Program-made: the position numbers and the translations under genes
Assembly (NCBI GenBank): GCA_009809945.1
Contig: WTPW01000795.1
Coordinates: forward strand, 90,744-154,743
Direction of reading: 5' to 3'
Length of the DNA stretch: 64,000 bases
From: Gigaspora margarita
Taxonomy: Eukaryota; Glomeromycota; Glomeromycetes; Diversisporales; Gigasporaceae
Shown: positions 13,025 to 25,438 of the stretch, in pieces
Position numbering within the stretch: the first letter of the stretch is position 1
Layout: each line of letters starts with the position of its first letter
The notes under the pieces: generated by a model
The model's database searches: none
What the model saw: the letters and a program-made list of their open reading frames with translations, nothing else
What the model was told of the DNA's origin: nothing

Positions 13025-14200
13025 AATAGGAAAGCTTATAGGATTTTGGACCAATTTAGCCTCAATCATAAACAAATAGTGGTTAAGGTTAAATGGTTTA
13101 AATCAATAAACTAATACACATAATTACAGGTTATAGGGTTTCTCTTTATTAGAAAAATCTATATATTGGATTATTACAATAAATCTAAATACTATCCACA
13201 ATTATTAACAATCATTCTAATAATTGTTCTTTTTTTCATAAACTAAAACTATACCTTATATATTTTTAATTTCTTTGGAATTTTTAATTTCTAGCTTTGA
13301 GCTTAGGATTGAAACCACCTAAAAATTTTTTTAATCATTTAATTGTTTTAACTATTTAGCCACTTAGTTTGGCTAGCATTAAAATAATTCTGTTCTGTGA
13401 CCTATATAATTTTACTTGGAACTATAGAGCAATTTTTAAATAGTTAAACAGTTCCAATCTCTATTGGAACTTCAATCTCTCAATTAGAGTTTAATCACCT
13501 ACTTGGAGCTTCAATCTCTTGATTAGAGCTTTAATTATTCGATTGGAGTTTTAATCACCTGCTTGAAACTTCAATTTCTCAATTAAAACAGCCATGTCAT
13601 AAGCTATACCAAATAAGAAATTCAAAAAATAATAACTAATAAAAAAAAAATGAAACAAAAAAATTGAGAATAACACAGGATATCCATTTTTTAATTCAGA
13701 TATCTGAATGGATTAATTAATACATTTGAACAGGATCACATGATATTAGTACTATTTAATGAGATGAATCAAATGATAACAAAAGCATGTGATTTTGGTT
13801 GATAATTCATGAGATATTTGGTCACTAGATGTTCAGAAAATTAGATCTAGAATAATCAAATTCAGAGTTGAATATTGTTACTAAGCTTATAGGATTTTGA
13901 ACTAATTTAGCTTTGATTAAGCAAATAGTAATTAAGGTTAAATTATTTAAATCGATAAATTAACATATATATTTACAGGTTATAGAGTATCTCTTTGATA
14001 ATATAAATCAATATATTGGTTTATTACAGTAATACTAAATATTATTAACAATTGTTTTAATCACCTTTTACAGATTGAAACTACACCCTTATAATATATT
14101 TTAATTCAAATAGGAGCTTCAATCCCTCACTTGGAGCTTCAATATCTTAATTAGAGCTTTAATCTTAATCTCTCAATTGAAACTTTAATCACCAAATTAT
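13025..14200 (+). repeat. Direct repeat pair with degenerate minisatellite tails
   Basis: 13025-13260 and 13880-14105 are diverged direct copies (shared AAGCTTATAGGATTTTG, then TTACAGGTTATAG). Each is followed by a degenerate tandem array of units like GGAGCTTCAATCTCTCAATT / TTAGAGCTTTAATCACC (13445-13585 and 14105-14200), repeating about every 25-40 bp. Confidence 0.6.
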
Positions 14201-15160
14201 GATACAAACTATATCAAAATAAGAATTTATAAAATAAAGACAATAATAAAATTATCTAAAATCTAAAAAAATTTGAGCATGCACTATTCCTTGCTTGGAA
14301 AGGTGAGCTCTAGTAAGTCACATATTCTATTCTTTTTTCTAATTGTATATATATAGTTGGAGGTGCAGCCTTATTAGTCCAAGTGATTTCTTTGGATCAA
14401 GTGTATAAGAACTACAAGAAGCCTTTGGAATTTGTTTAAGAATTTTTTTGACTATATGATATTCTTATTTATCCACTTTTCACAGTCATTATAATTATCT
14501 TTCTTAAACAAATGCTACATCAGGTTATCAGGTCCGTTTCTACTAGTTTGCATTACTAGAGTAATTTATCAAATGCAACTCTGTCATTATTACAGCAAAA
14601 ATCTTAGTGCCCTTTATTTAATTCTGACTTTCTGATCAATCAACATCATCCAATTAGCCTTTATATCATGTTTTAAAGGTAGGTTATTGTTATTATTCTT
14701 ACATTCTACTAGTTTTATGATATTAATTTTTTTTCTAGTATGTTATCCTATATCTAATAAATTTATTGTGTATAAAACTTTATCCAACTAAATACTATAA
14801 ATTTTTGAAAAGCATTATTGATCTGATCATGTTCTTTATTAACTTTTGCAACAATACTTAATTTACTACATGATGTCATTTTAACCTTTTGCTCCTTATA
14901 TATAGTTACTTTTATCTGAGTTTTTAAACAATTCAGCCTTTGGTTAGCTCAGGTTTACTAATATTAATCAGAGCTAAAGTTGTGAAAGAAGGTGTATTAG
15001 TTAGATAGCATAGTTTTATATATTATATAGCAATAAGTAGATCTTAAGTATAGATATGTATATGTTGCAAGGTTTAAGGTTAATAATGATCTTAATCTAA
15101 ATTTGGGCTAGGTGGCTGATTTAGAATTAGTATAGCTGAAATTCCAGATATAAAGTAGGA
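14201..15160. other. AT-rich stretch without recognised gene
   Basis: No convincing ORF or repeat structure seen. Confidence 0.35.
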
Positions 15161-15164
15161 TGGT

Positions 15165-15470
15165 ATGGGTTTATGCTATGTTGCATATAAATAAGGTTTT
15201 TAATGTTAGATTGGGGTTATTGTTTATTGGTGAGTTAGATAAGAACTATAAAATTATAATTTATTTAGTTTTGTTAGAGCAAAATAAATTATGTCCTTTA
15301 GGTTTAGGCCACAGATAAGTATTTAGGTTTACTTATATATATGTCTGAGTTTTTATTCTTAGTATTAAATTTAAAAAAATGAAATTTCTTTTTGTACTGT
15401 AAAAAGTTTCTATTAAATTTAATAAAGATAAAAGCAAGGTCTCACCTTTAATATTTAAAAAAAAATAAAT
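15165..15470 (+). pseudogene. Short coding relic with a processed-looking 3' end
   Basis: An open plus-strand frame from about 15160 to 15316 reads a segment with VFNVRLGLLFIGELDKN and ends at a TAA. About 95 bp downstream the sequence has AATAAAGATAAAAGC followed by a spacer and an A-run, as at the 3' end of a retro-element. The protein is not identified. It may only be a chance frame; the 3' end is the stronger signal. Confidence 0.3.
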
Positions 15471-18014
15471 AAATTATGTCTTTTTTATTAATTCAAGTAT
15501 TGTATTATACATTTTTAATCTATAACAGCTCAAGACAACTATCTTAAGCTTTGAACCACTTCTGGTAGTCCCAAACCAGGATTTATAGTTTCAAATTGTT
15601 GTTTATGACACAGAACTTAGATTTGGGGCCCAAAACTACTACTTATCTTAGTCATATACTAAAAAAGAAAATACATTGTTCAGAGTAAAATATCCTAACT
15701 ATGTTCAGAGCAGAATTACACAAAAGAAAAATAATAATAAAAAAGTTTACAACACTAAATATCTATAAATAGATAAACAGATAATGGATTGAACTCTACT
15801 TTTGGTAATTTTATAGTATTAAATATTCAAGGGGCATGCATGTTTTAAAATATCAATAAAGTGAAAAAAATAGTGCATACATATAAATGAATAGCATTTT
15901 TATCAATTATTAAGCTTTTTGAACTAAACTACAATAAATAATTAATGCTTTAAAACAATACTCTTAAATCTGTGCTATATTGCTTTTGCCAAATTTGCTA
16001 ACATTTGCCTTTTGCATGCTTGTTTATTTGTATACATTCTAGTTTGGGCAAAAAATGGTCAAAAAGTTAATCAAATATATAATAAAATTCAAAGCATTTT
16101 GTATAGTCTATTCTCTTTCTCTTTCTTTTGATCTTGGTCTTGGTTTTGGTCTTGGTCTTTAGCAAGTGAAAAAAATTTTTAAGTATAATTAAAAATGCTA
16201 AATGCATTAGTGAATAGTAAGAAGATTTTTGTCTCTATGCAAACTTAAATTATAAATTTCTAGATTTTTTCTTTTTTTGAATTTTTTCACTTGGATTTTT
16301 TGGTGCCTAGATTAATTGATAATCTACAAAATTTTCTTTGTGCTTAAAAAGCAAAATATATTATGTCATTGTCTTGTGATTCATATTAATAATTACTGCT
16401 TTAATTAATTTTATAATACCCTTTTTTATATTGATCTTGCCTTTATTGTTATACTATATATTGGCTTTATTATGCATATTTATGCATGGCTATTACATAT
16501 ATCTTAAAACATAAAATATTATATAATGATAAATAATTAAAATTTTTTCTACAATTATAAAGAGGATCTTAGAATTTATCTGAAAATTTATATCTTAATT
16601 ATTCTGCTTTGTAAGGTTAGCAATATACTGATTATTATTTTATTGTATAACTATATGTTGTTATTGATAAAAAAAATACCAGAAATATAGTACAAGTATG
16701 AAATGTATAGTTTACAGATAACTATCTGTGTGCATAACCTTTAATCTTATTGGATAGCATATTCAAATTGATCATTGGATATGCATTAACATCACGTGTA
16801 TAATATATATACTGAAAAATTTTTTTAATACAGATCTGTACAAATTTTTTAAAAAAAACAATTATTAAAATTAATGCAGATCTGCAACCCTGCTGGCAAT
16901 CATTAAAGAAATTTTTTTAATTTTCTGCAAAAATTTAATGTTTTGTGCTAATCTTTAACAATTAACAATTTAATAATCTGCACAAATTGTAAAAAGTAAC
17001 AAAAAATGAATAATAATAAATTACTATATGCTTGCCTAATTATTAAATGCTAGCTAATTTTTCATATATTAAAAAAATAAATTTGAATATTCATATGTTT
17101 TATTAATAACAATTTAGTTTATTATAAAATATATAATATTGGTCGATTATAAATTTTACAAAAATAAATATAATAATATATTTTTATTAAAAAAAAACTA
17201 CAAAACTTATTACAAGAGATACCACAAAAACACCTTAGAAACACTATACAAATACTTATAAAAACACTATATAGGCCCACATAAATTCTATAAGAACACC
17301 ATTGCAAAACACTATAAAGACACCACGATATACTACACAAATGTTGTAGAATTACTTACAAAGAAAGTTACGATTAAGCCAAAAAAAACCAAAAAACAAA
17401 AAAATGAAATTCAAAGCTTAACACATACTAAGAAAGAAACAGAAATACTAATGATGAAAAGAGTTTTACCTAGCAAACTGAACAAAAGAAGCACTAATAA
17501 CAAAGGAAACACTATAAAAGAAAGTACATCAATTGGAAAACACCAATAATGAAACCACCAAAGAAAAAATACTGAAAAGAACAACTCCAACAGCAAAGTA
17601 CTGAAATGGGCAGCTCCAGTTATAAAAACTCCACAAACCAAATTCTCTGAAATCTCTAAAATAAAAAAAATGAAATTTACAAAGATTATTAATAGAATAA
17701 AAAAAATTTACAGGCAAAATGCTAAAAATCCAAAGCCCCACTATGAACTGACACAACAAATGCCATAAATAAAAAAATGCTCATTCAGACCAGACTTGAT
17801 ACTTGAAATATTGTTTAAAGCCTTTTCTGGTTGCTGAGCTAGATTCTTTTTGTTGGTTTCAATAACTAATGTAAAGAAAAGGCACTAGAATATTAAGCAC
17901 CAAAATACTAAAAAACTCCAACAATGAAAGAAGTACTGAAGGCTCAATGATGAGAACCCAAAAATAAAAAAAATTAGTAATTGTAAAAAATAAATTTTTT
18001 TAAATAAAAAAACA
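15471..18014. other. AT-rich stretch, low-complexity segments only
   Basis: Contains a GGTCTT/GGTTTT short tandem near 16128-16165 and a degenerate array of ACACTATA/AACACC-type words at 17215-17345. The small ORFs here are low-complexity. Confidence 0.4.
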
Positions 18015-18016
18015 TA

Positions 18017-18270
18017 TGGGGGGACCCACAGCAAAAGGTGGCTTCAGGAAAATCACATGATTTTGAGAAAATCGTTACTAAACTTAGTATATGATTATCA
18101 ATTATATAGTAGTATAAGATGATTAAACTAAATTTATATATTTTTTTATTAATATTATTGATAATTAAAAATTGTTTTTACAAAAATAATGATTAGTTAG
18201 ATACTTATAATATAAAATCTTAAAATCTGATTGGTTGGCCCGAAGCCACCTTTGGCTGTGGGCTCCCCCA
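18017..18270. mobile_element. TA-flanked MITE
   Basis: TIRs of about 33 bp: the left begins TGGGGGGACCCACAGCAAAA, and the right end reads AGCCACCTTTGGCTGTGGG then CTCCCCCA. TA lies on both sides (18015-18016, 18271-18272). Length 254 bp. Confidence 0.8.
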
Positions 18271-18724
18271 TATATACTATAGTACTGATCTTGTATAACT
18301 AGTAATTATTACTAGTAGTTATTCTAAAAAAATAAAAAAACTATTAAATAAAAAAAAAAGTTAAAAAAATAAAAAAATTTAAATAAAAAAACGTACTATT
18401 TAAAAAAAAATAAAAAAAATATTAAAAAAAATTAAAAAATTAAAATAATAATAATAAAAAAATATAAATAAAGTAAGTATACCCAATTCGATACAGTTAA
18501 TTATGCCCAATATTAACTTATATAGAATCAGTTAAAATATGCACATTTTTACTAAATTTGATACATTTTGGTTTAGAATAGATAATTATTTAAAAAAATT
18601 TTTTTAATAAAAAAAATAAGAGCTTTATTCAAATATATCAACTCTTTTGAAAATTGATATTATCAGAAGATTGACCTAAATTAATGTACTAATAAATGCA
18701 ATTGTAATTTTATATTTTTACCAT

Positions 18725-20640
18725 TTTCCTCCTTCAAGCTGTTTCAAATTTTTAATCCATTGCTTTTCTGCCTTTGCATATTCTGTTTCCTCTTTTTTTT
18801 TCTGTGCTCTTTTTGTTTTTGTACTTTTTCAGTTTCACGTGATAACTTTTTTAAGTTAGTGGCTTCTTTTTTGTTTTTTCTTATTGACTACTCATTCTGC
18901 TTTCTCCTCTGCCTCCCTCAACTGTTGCAACAATCTTTTGTTTGTGAGTAACTAGAAAAAGAACATAGTTTTCTTTTTCTTTCATTGTAGTAGTTGGGAT
19001 TCTGTTTGTTCTTTATCAACTTCTAGCGTCTCAGTTGTTTGTAAATTATAGTGCATAGAATATTTAAGTATTAGCTGCAAGGGAGCTGTACTAGGGTTTT
19101 TAAAGGTTTCAAGCTCTTCCTCTAAACAATCAACTCTTTAACTTAGCAATTTGATCTTTGATACTAATTCTTTTTTCATAGAGTTTGGTTTAATAATGCA
19201 CATGATTTGGAACCAACTTTGAAGAAAAATGTGAAGATGAAGAAGTTGGTTGATCAAAAACTTTCAGAATATCAGTTCATTCAGTTATCAATAAAGAATC
19301 TAAATGATCAGGGCTAATAGTACTAGGATTAAAGGGTCAAATTCCATAGTTTTAAAGGCATTGCATATTGTAGCAGGTGTACAGTTGCAATATAGGATAG
19401 TCCTAGAACTTCAGTAAATGTGTATTTTGTCATGAGTTTACTATTATTATTGGTTTTAAACTTATTATACTCTTTATTATATGCTTTTTTTAATATAGCA
19501 AACAGTAATTCAGCTAGCTGCAAAACATGAGTAGTATGATAAGAGAGGGTATAAAGAAGAATATCATTACTATGACAAAAGTTGACACTAGTGTAATTGA
19601 CATGGCTCTTGTAGCCATCTAGAATTAGCAAAACAGAGCATGTGGGAGGAATAGAACTAACAAAGTGTTTGATATATTTGAAAAAGACTTTCTCGCATGT
19701 ACTCCATTTCAGTAAATCCTATGACAGAGCTAGCAGGTGCACCATTCAGAAGACCTAGGATCATTCACTTTCCTTTGTAAATAATCAATAGTAGGATATA
19801 AGTCCTAGTAGCCAATATTGTAGGACATACAGATATGTGCTCATAAGAATTGCCATGTAAAATGCTATGAACTTGGCATGCACTCTTTTTTGCTACAACT
19901 TTCTGCAGCTTAGGCATAATAACAAAGCCTGTTTCATTCTAAAAAAAANNNNNNNNNNNNNNNNNNNNNNNNNNNNNNNNNNNNNNNNNNNNNNNNNNNN
20001 NNNNNNNNNNNNNNNNNNNNNNNNNNNNNNNNNNNAAAAGAAAAAAAAAGTAAAAATAAAAAAAAAGTAAAAATAAAAAAAAAAAGACAAAAAAATAAAA
20101 AAAAAAAAAGTAAAAAATATTGAAAAAGAAAAGGTACCCATATTCCAAATTCTGTCAGAGTTGAATAAATATTCTTGAATGCTTTTTTGAAGCTTGTCAA
20201 AATGGTCTTTGACAATAATGGGTTTGCTTTTTGTGCGCAAGCTTTATTTAGGGCTTATGGTATATATATAGACAGTTCTGGGTGGTCTGTCATAAAGCAT
20301 TTCTACTATTTTTGCACTGGACCATTCTTGTTAAAAGAATAAGTTTGTCTATCTCATTTAACAATATTTATTATGCAATAGTTTATACTAGACTTCGTTA
20401 ACCCGAAGCCAAATCTCTGCATATTAAAGTAGTAACCAATAAGCTGCTCTTTTTTAGTCTGTTAGAACAGTGGCATGGCCTGAACAAGTGAGAGGGCCAT
20501 CATTTTTGATAGCCCATCTAAGGATGGCTTCTGAAAGGCATAGTCTTACACAACACTTCTGGTGCTTGGGGTTAAAATATTTGAGGGGTTTTTAATTACA
20601 GTAAGGTCATTATTAATGCCTATGTATCTAGTAATATAAT
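18725..20640 (-). pseudogene. Pogo/Tigger-like DDE transposase pseudogene
   Basis: Read on the minus strand from 20640 downwards, consecutive broken segments match the order of a pogo-family transposase (DDE_1 superfamily): a helix-turn-helix-like piece near 20500-20600, a piece with PELSIYIP followed by a stop, then HFDKLQKSIQEYLFNSDRIW, a broken D-E-T-G-F (NETGFVIMPK), APASSVIGFTEMEYM, LILDGYKSHV (second catalytic D) and LLYTLSYHTTHVLQLAELLF (19329-19631 is open). A coiled, Lys-rich C-terminal relic follows to 18725. In intact family members the enzyme cuts and pastes DNA at TA sites. Here the W-N-M-D-E-T motif is split by a T-rich (plus-strand A-rich) insert plus a gap of 87 N, and there are several stops and frameshifts, so the gene is dead. 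Family assignment is confident from motif order; the subfamily is not certain. Confidence 0.75.
19949..20035. other. Assembly gap (87 N)
   Basis: A run of N within the A-rich insert that interrupts the transposase pseudogene. The flanking DNA to 20115 is A-rich low complexity, which probably caused the gap. Confidence 0.98.
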
Positions 20641-21309
20641 CACTATATTGTGGTATTTTTTTATTTTATAAAATTTGGAAATAAAATTTTTATAAGATTT
20701 TTACTTTTGCTTGCAACTATAAAAATGTTAGAACAAATAAAATTTAAGGCACGCAATTTTAATTTATGCAACTCATGCTTTTATATTTATTGATAAAATC
20801 ATGTTTTACAAACTAAATTTTAAGATGGAATCATGGTAACAATAATTGATAATGATAATTAGTATTTGGAATGAGTACCCGAAGCAAATGCATTGATATG
20901 CAATTTTAATAAATTAAATGCAATTTTAATAATTAAGTATAACAAACTGATTAATAGAAGTTATCAAAATTGCACCAAAATTGGCAAATATGTAGGTCTT
21001 ATTGATATAAATAATTATTTATTGTGCAAAGACTGATTTATTTGATATAAAAATCAGTTTTTTAATTATTGTTTTATTTCTTGCTAGGGCCTGATAAAGA
21101 AAAGTGAGTTAAACGACAATATCTTCTGATTCACTAATCGTAATCAGTGATTTAACTTCCATTTTACTCATCTCATTGAGTTGGTTCGAATGGTCCTAAA
21201 ATCATATGATTACAATCAGTGGATTGAGAGAGGGCCCTGGACATTTCTCATATAGGTCATAACTGGATATTGGCCAATTTTCACCTAACCTATTTACTTT
21301 AATAACTGC
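20641..21309. other. AT-rich stretch with a diverged module M
   Basis: At about 21100-21240 there is a palindromic segment with CTCATCTCATTGAG and CAATCAGTGGATTGAG, a distant relative of module M. No coding signal. Confidence 0.4.
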
Positions 21310-21312
21310 TAA

Positions 21313-22218
21313 AGGGGCTTCTAGAATTTACATAATTTTTTGGTGGGTGGGTGGGGTCCCAAAAATATCAGGTTACAATTATAATTCCAGTCAAATTTTT
21401 ATAATTCTAGTCAAAAGTATAAAATTATAAAATTATTAATAACTATTGCTCTATTTGACCAATTTAGATGAATTAACTACCAAAATTTTCATCTCACTGA
21501 GAAGATTCTGAAAAGCCCAAAATCGTTAAAATCTAATTACAGAATCCCAAGATCATTCAACTTTTGTGTAATTTTAATAGTGATTTTTTAGAATCACTAA
21601 GTAAATTTTTTAATATTGAATAACTTTTGATCTACTGGTCCATTATGGATAATTTAACTACCAAAATGTTCGTCTCAGTAAGTCGATTCTAATAAGTCCA
21701 AAATTGCTAAATTATAATCACAGAATTCCAATATCAATAAAGATTTGTATTGTTAAACAAACAATAAATCTTTATCGATTTTGGAATCCTGTGATCAGAA
21801 TTTAGCGATTTTGGGCTTATTAGAATTGTTTCACTGAGATGAATATTTTGGTAGTTAAATCATCCAAAACAGGTCAGTGGATCAAAAGTTATTCAATATT
21901 AAAAAAATTTACTTAGTTATTCTAAAAAATCACTATTAAAATTACACAAAAGTTGAATGATCTTGGGATTCTGTAATTAGATTTTAACGATTATAGGCTT
22001 GATAGAATCGTCTTAGTGAGATGAACATTTTGGCAGTTAATTTATATAAATTGGTCCAGTAGAGCAATAGTTATTATCAATTTCATAAATTGTTACATAT
22101 GAATAAATTTTAAAAAATATAAAATTTGATTGCCTAATAGAGTATCAGGTATGGGTAGGTGGAGTAAAATTTTGAAATTTATTAGTAACAAAATATTACA
22201 TGATTTCTGGAAGCCTCC
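21313..22218. mobile_element. TAA-flanked palindromic transposon, element A
   Basis: Ends AGGGGCTTCTAGAATTTAC and, inverted, GGAGGCTTCCAGAAATCATG, with TAA on both sides (21310-21312, 22219-22221). Inside lie two inverted-orientation module M copies (21422-21562, 21615-21740), a palindromic centre (ATAAAGATTTGTATTG / CAATAAATCTTTAT), then two forward copies (21775-21900, 21958-22080). Element B at 25439 is the same element in reverse orientation. Confidence 0.8.
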
Positions 22219-22489
22219 TAATCCAGTGATCAGAATTGACTAAACTTTTTTTGTTAAATGCACCTTACTAAGAGCTTTATATTTAAAAAAAGTACATTCA
22301 GATTGAACTACTGAATAGCAAGATAATTGCCAAAATCTGTTTTTTTTGCTTCTTAAATTTTAGGTGTTTTTGATAAAAAATTTCAAGTATGACCTCTATA
22401 CTAGATATCCAAAGTCCTATTGAGAGATATTGGTAGTGCATCAAATTGGGCACTGTATCAAATTGGGCATACTTACCTTATGTTATTAA

Positions 22490-22830
22490 AAAAATAAATA
22501 ACCAATAAAAAAATGTAATATTATAAAAATAAAATAAAAATATATAAAAAAAATAAATAAATAGCTACATTAAAACAAATTAATAAAAAAAAAGTAAAAA
22601 GTAAAAACAAAATGAAAAAAATACAGTAAATAATAATTAAAAAACAAATACAATAATAAAAAAAATTGAAACAAATAAAAAAAATAAAAAAAAACTGTCA
22701 AAATAAAAATAAAAAAAAAAACAAATAAAAAAAAATCAAAAAAAAGAACTATAAAAAAAATTGAAAAAATAAAAAGAAAAATAAAAAAATCAAAATAAAT
22801 AAAATAAATAAAAACAATAATATAAAAGGG
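22490..22830. repeat. A-rich low-complexity tract
   Basis: Almost only A with scattered T and occasional C or G. The long minus-strand ORF over it (Phe-rich) is an artefact of composition. Confidence 0.8.
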
Positions 22831-23183
22831 TTTATATATGTACCTGAGATTCTGGTATAATTCCCTGAAAGTTAGTTCCTGCCAGCTCATGTTTCCTACA
22901 CTATATCCCTGATAGAATGTTTCACCTTTAGCACCTTTTGTTGACAGAATCTTTCCTCGACATACCATATTTTCGACATCCCCTTTTCTTGACATCTCAT
23001 ATTTTCGACAAGACATTTATTTAACATGACATATTTCTAATTTGACTTTTCTCTGACACTAAGTTTTATTGAATGCAAAAACAATAAATCCAGTGATTAT
23101 CACATTACATAAAATCTTGGAACACGTTATTTGTTTACTAGCACTATCAACTCAGCCTAAATTATACTATTAGCTAACCTAAT

Positions 23184-23205
23184 CTAACCCTAACCCTAAC
23201 CCTAA
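23184..23205 (-). repeat. Interstitial telomere-like tract
   Basis: About 3.7 units of CCCTAA (TTAGGG on the minus strand) inside the left arm of the composite element. Shorter tracts occur near 49150 (two units) and 24791 (two units). Confidence 0.85.
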
Positions 23206-23394
23206 TTTAGGCTATGTTCTTAAGCATGTGATGCAATTATCACAAATATATACCCAATAATTATATTTAAACAAAATTTCTAATCAGAGAAAGATCTTGT
23301 CAGAAAAAGATGTCAGAAACATATCATATCAGAAAAATATTCTTTCTGAAATAGTGTCATGTCAGTAAAATGTCTTTCAAAAATATGTACTATG

Positions 23395-24514
23395 GTGCTC
23401 CAAGTCACTTCTCATCAAATTTTAATTGCTTTTTTAAAATCTTATAACTATAAAATCTAAAAATTTATTTAATAATTAACCGAAAAAAATAAATCTTTAT
23501 CTTTAGCTCTATCAAACTTATCAGTTAAAATTTTTTAAAAAGTCCAAATATCAAAATTATATAACATTAAAATTTAAAAAATTTATACAATTTTTTATGT
23601 GAGCTATAAAATTGGTGCCTTGTTGTTACATATAATTTACATCAAAATTGGCGTCACATATATTCGATCTACATAAAATTGGTGTGAAAATAATAAATCA
23701 GTTCTTGACTAGTTCTAGATCTTTGTAGGACCAAACTAATAGCATTAGCATCAATTAAATCAGTCTGAATATCTTTATCCTATAATAATTTTTGCCCTTC
23801 ACAACATATGTATGTACGTACTATGTTTAGTATCAATACATCACGAAATTTTTTAAAGTGATATATAACAATTATAATTGGCATAATCAATTATAATCGA
23901 TTAATTTAATTGATTATAATTGTTTGAGGGGTTATTAATCGATTACTAACTCCAACCAATTATAATCAATTTCGATATATATCGATTTTAATTGGTAATA
24001 ATCGATCATATAAAAATTTGATTAATATCGATAGTTTAAAAATTTGCAAATTTTAGCTAAATTTTAAAACTGGGTTTCTTGATAACTAACAATTAGAATT
24101 AGCTCAAATTTTTACTATAAATAGTATCGGTATCAGACTATAACATACTAAAATTTCAGCAAATTAGACCTGGAAGTTCTTGAGTAATTGCTTGCATACT
24201 ATAGTCAATTTTTTTAAAAAAATTGACTATAGTATGCCAGCAATTACTCAAGAACTACCAGGTCTAATTGCTGAAATTTTAGTATATTATAGTCTGATAC
24301 TGATACTATTTACAGAAAAATTTGATCTAATTTTAATTGTTATTTATCGAGAAAATCAGTTTTAAATTAAGCTAAAATTTGCGAATTTTGATTACAAATT
24401 TTTATATATCCAAATCTAAATTTGGCGCATCTTGGATATATCTAGCCAAATTTGGCGTATCTTGAATATATCTAGCCAAATTTGGCGCATTTGATGAGAA
24501 GTGACTTGGAGCAC
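23395..24514. mobile_element. 1.1-kb TIR element nested in 22843-24665
   Basis: TIR GTGCTCCAAGTCACTTCTCA and its exact inverse TGAGAAGTGACTTGGAGCAC, with TAT on both sides (23391-23393, 24515-24517). Near 23870-24010 it contains repeated AATCGATTATAATT words in both orientations. Near the right end are three repeats of CAAATTTGGCG(C/T)AT. Confidence 0.7.
24035..24390. repeat. 355-bp near-perfect palindrome
   Basis: The centre is at about 24219 (CAATTTTTTTAAAAAAATTG). The inner arms are almost identical inverted copies: CAGCAAATTAGACCTGG and CCAGGTCTAATTGCTG, GAACTTCCAGG/AAGTTCTTGAGTAATTG and its partner, then GGTATCAGACTATA and TATAGTCTGATAC. Similarity continues outwards through GCTAAATTTTAAAACTG against its inverse. 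It would form a very strong hairpin in RNA or single-stranded DNA. Confidence 0.85.
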
Positions 24515-24805
24515 TATATCAAGAAAAGAGGAGGTCAAAAAAATGGTATGTCGAGAAAAGATCCTGTTAGCAAAAAATGCTGTAGCTAAAACATTTTGTC
24601 GGGGATATAATGTCAGAAAAATGAGCTAGCGGGAAACTAACTTTCAGGAAATCAAGCAACAACTATACCTGAAGGTATATTATCTACATCATATGATAAA
24701 CATTTGTAATAACTTAATATATTGATATTATAATACGAAAGGGTGAAACCCATGCTGAGATGATTACATTATTAATGCAGATTTAGCTTAATTAGGGTTA
24801 GGGTA

Positions 24806-25147
24806 CAGTCAAACCTCCATAAATGCAATATGTACAGACAAGCCTACAACATGCATTTAGGGAGGTATTGCATTTAAAGAGAGCCAATTAAATTGTAGCT
24901 TTAAAGATTAAATCATCAAGTTTGTATAACTTCTACTAAAAACTGTATAACCTATCTTAAATACTAATATTTAATTGGCTATGTGCATTTAGGGACGTAG
25001 CATGATATAGAAAATTATTTGGAAGAACATGCATTTACAGAATATAAAATGTGCATTTATCACTAATAATTTCTTATAGACAAGACAAAAATGTGCATTT
25101 AGAGAGGTATTGTATTTATGGAGATTGCATTTATAGAAGTCTGGCTG
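24806..25147. mobile_element. Pogo-like MITE with TA target duplication
   Basis: Left end CAGTCAAACCTCCATAAATG; the right end, inverted, CAGCCAGACTTCTATAAATG. TA on both sides (24804-24805, 25148-25149). The CAGTC-A-A-CCTC start is characteristic of pogo/Tigger termini. The interior repeats GCATTTAGGGAGGTATTGC words in both orientations. Confidence 0.8.
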
Positions 25148-25438
25148 TACTATTTTAGGATAGTTAGATAGAGATCTGCATCAATAACGTAACTATTCTA
25201 TTTTACTCTTTTGTAGCTTTGACCCAATTTATTTTACTTATTTCAAACCCTAAACCAAAACTGTTTTACTTATTTCTTGCCTTACGCTAATCTGTTTTAC
25301 CTATTTCAATTCTAACTAATCCACAACTCATCAATTTCTAATATATTAATCTAGAGCTCTAAACTAAAGCCTTGCATTTGCTAATGCTTTTTTATAAGAC
25401 CCAGGCCTTTTATATTGCACTAACTTTAGTACCTATAA

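Larger units (their letters stand above)
18478..22487. mobile_element. Candidate outer limits of a pogo/Tigger-like transposon
   Basis: Near 18474 the plus strand reads AAGTATACCCAATTCGATAC; near 22487, inverted, AAGTATGCCCAATTTGATAC. These inverted ends enclose the transposase pseudogene (18725-20640) and a younger inserted element (21313-22218). Both ends abut A-rich low-complexity DNA. That they are the TIRs of the transposase element is inference from position and orientation; the length (about 4 kb, about 2.9 kb without insertions) is plausible. Confidence 0.4.
22843..24665. mobile_element. Composite inverted-repeat element carrying a nested insertion
   Basis: Left arm 22843-22995 and right arm 24522-24665 are inverted copies (for example CCTGAAAGTTAGTTCCTGCC on the left against GGGAAACTAACTTTCAGG on the right, and ATGGTATGTCGAGAAAAGAT on the right against its complement on the left). 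Both arms contain many TCGACA/TTGACA words spaced by about 15-25 bp. The space between contains the independent element 23395-24514. Confidence 0.65.

Noticed and set aside
17122..17759. Overlapping Cys/Phe-rich minus ORFs
   Set aside because: Translation of a degenerate ACACTATA-type low-complexity stretch; no domain or conserved pattern.
22570..23016. 148-codon minus-strand ORF
   Set aside because: Most of it is Phe/Ile-rich translation of an A-rich tract, the rest lies in a transposon arm.
24180..24365. 61-codon ORF
   Set aside because: Falls in the 355-bp palindrome; open only because of its composition.
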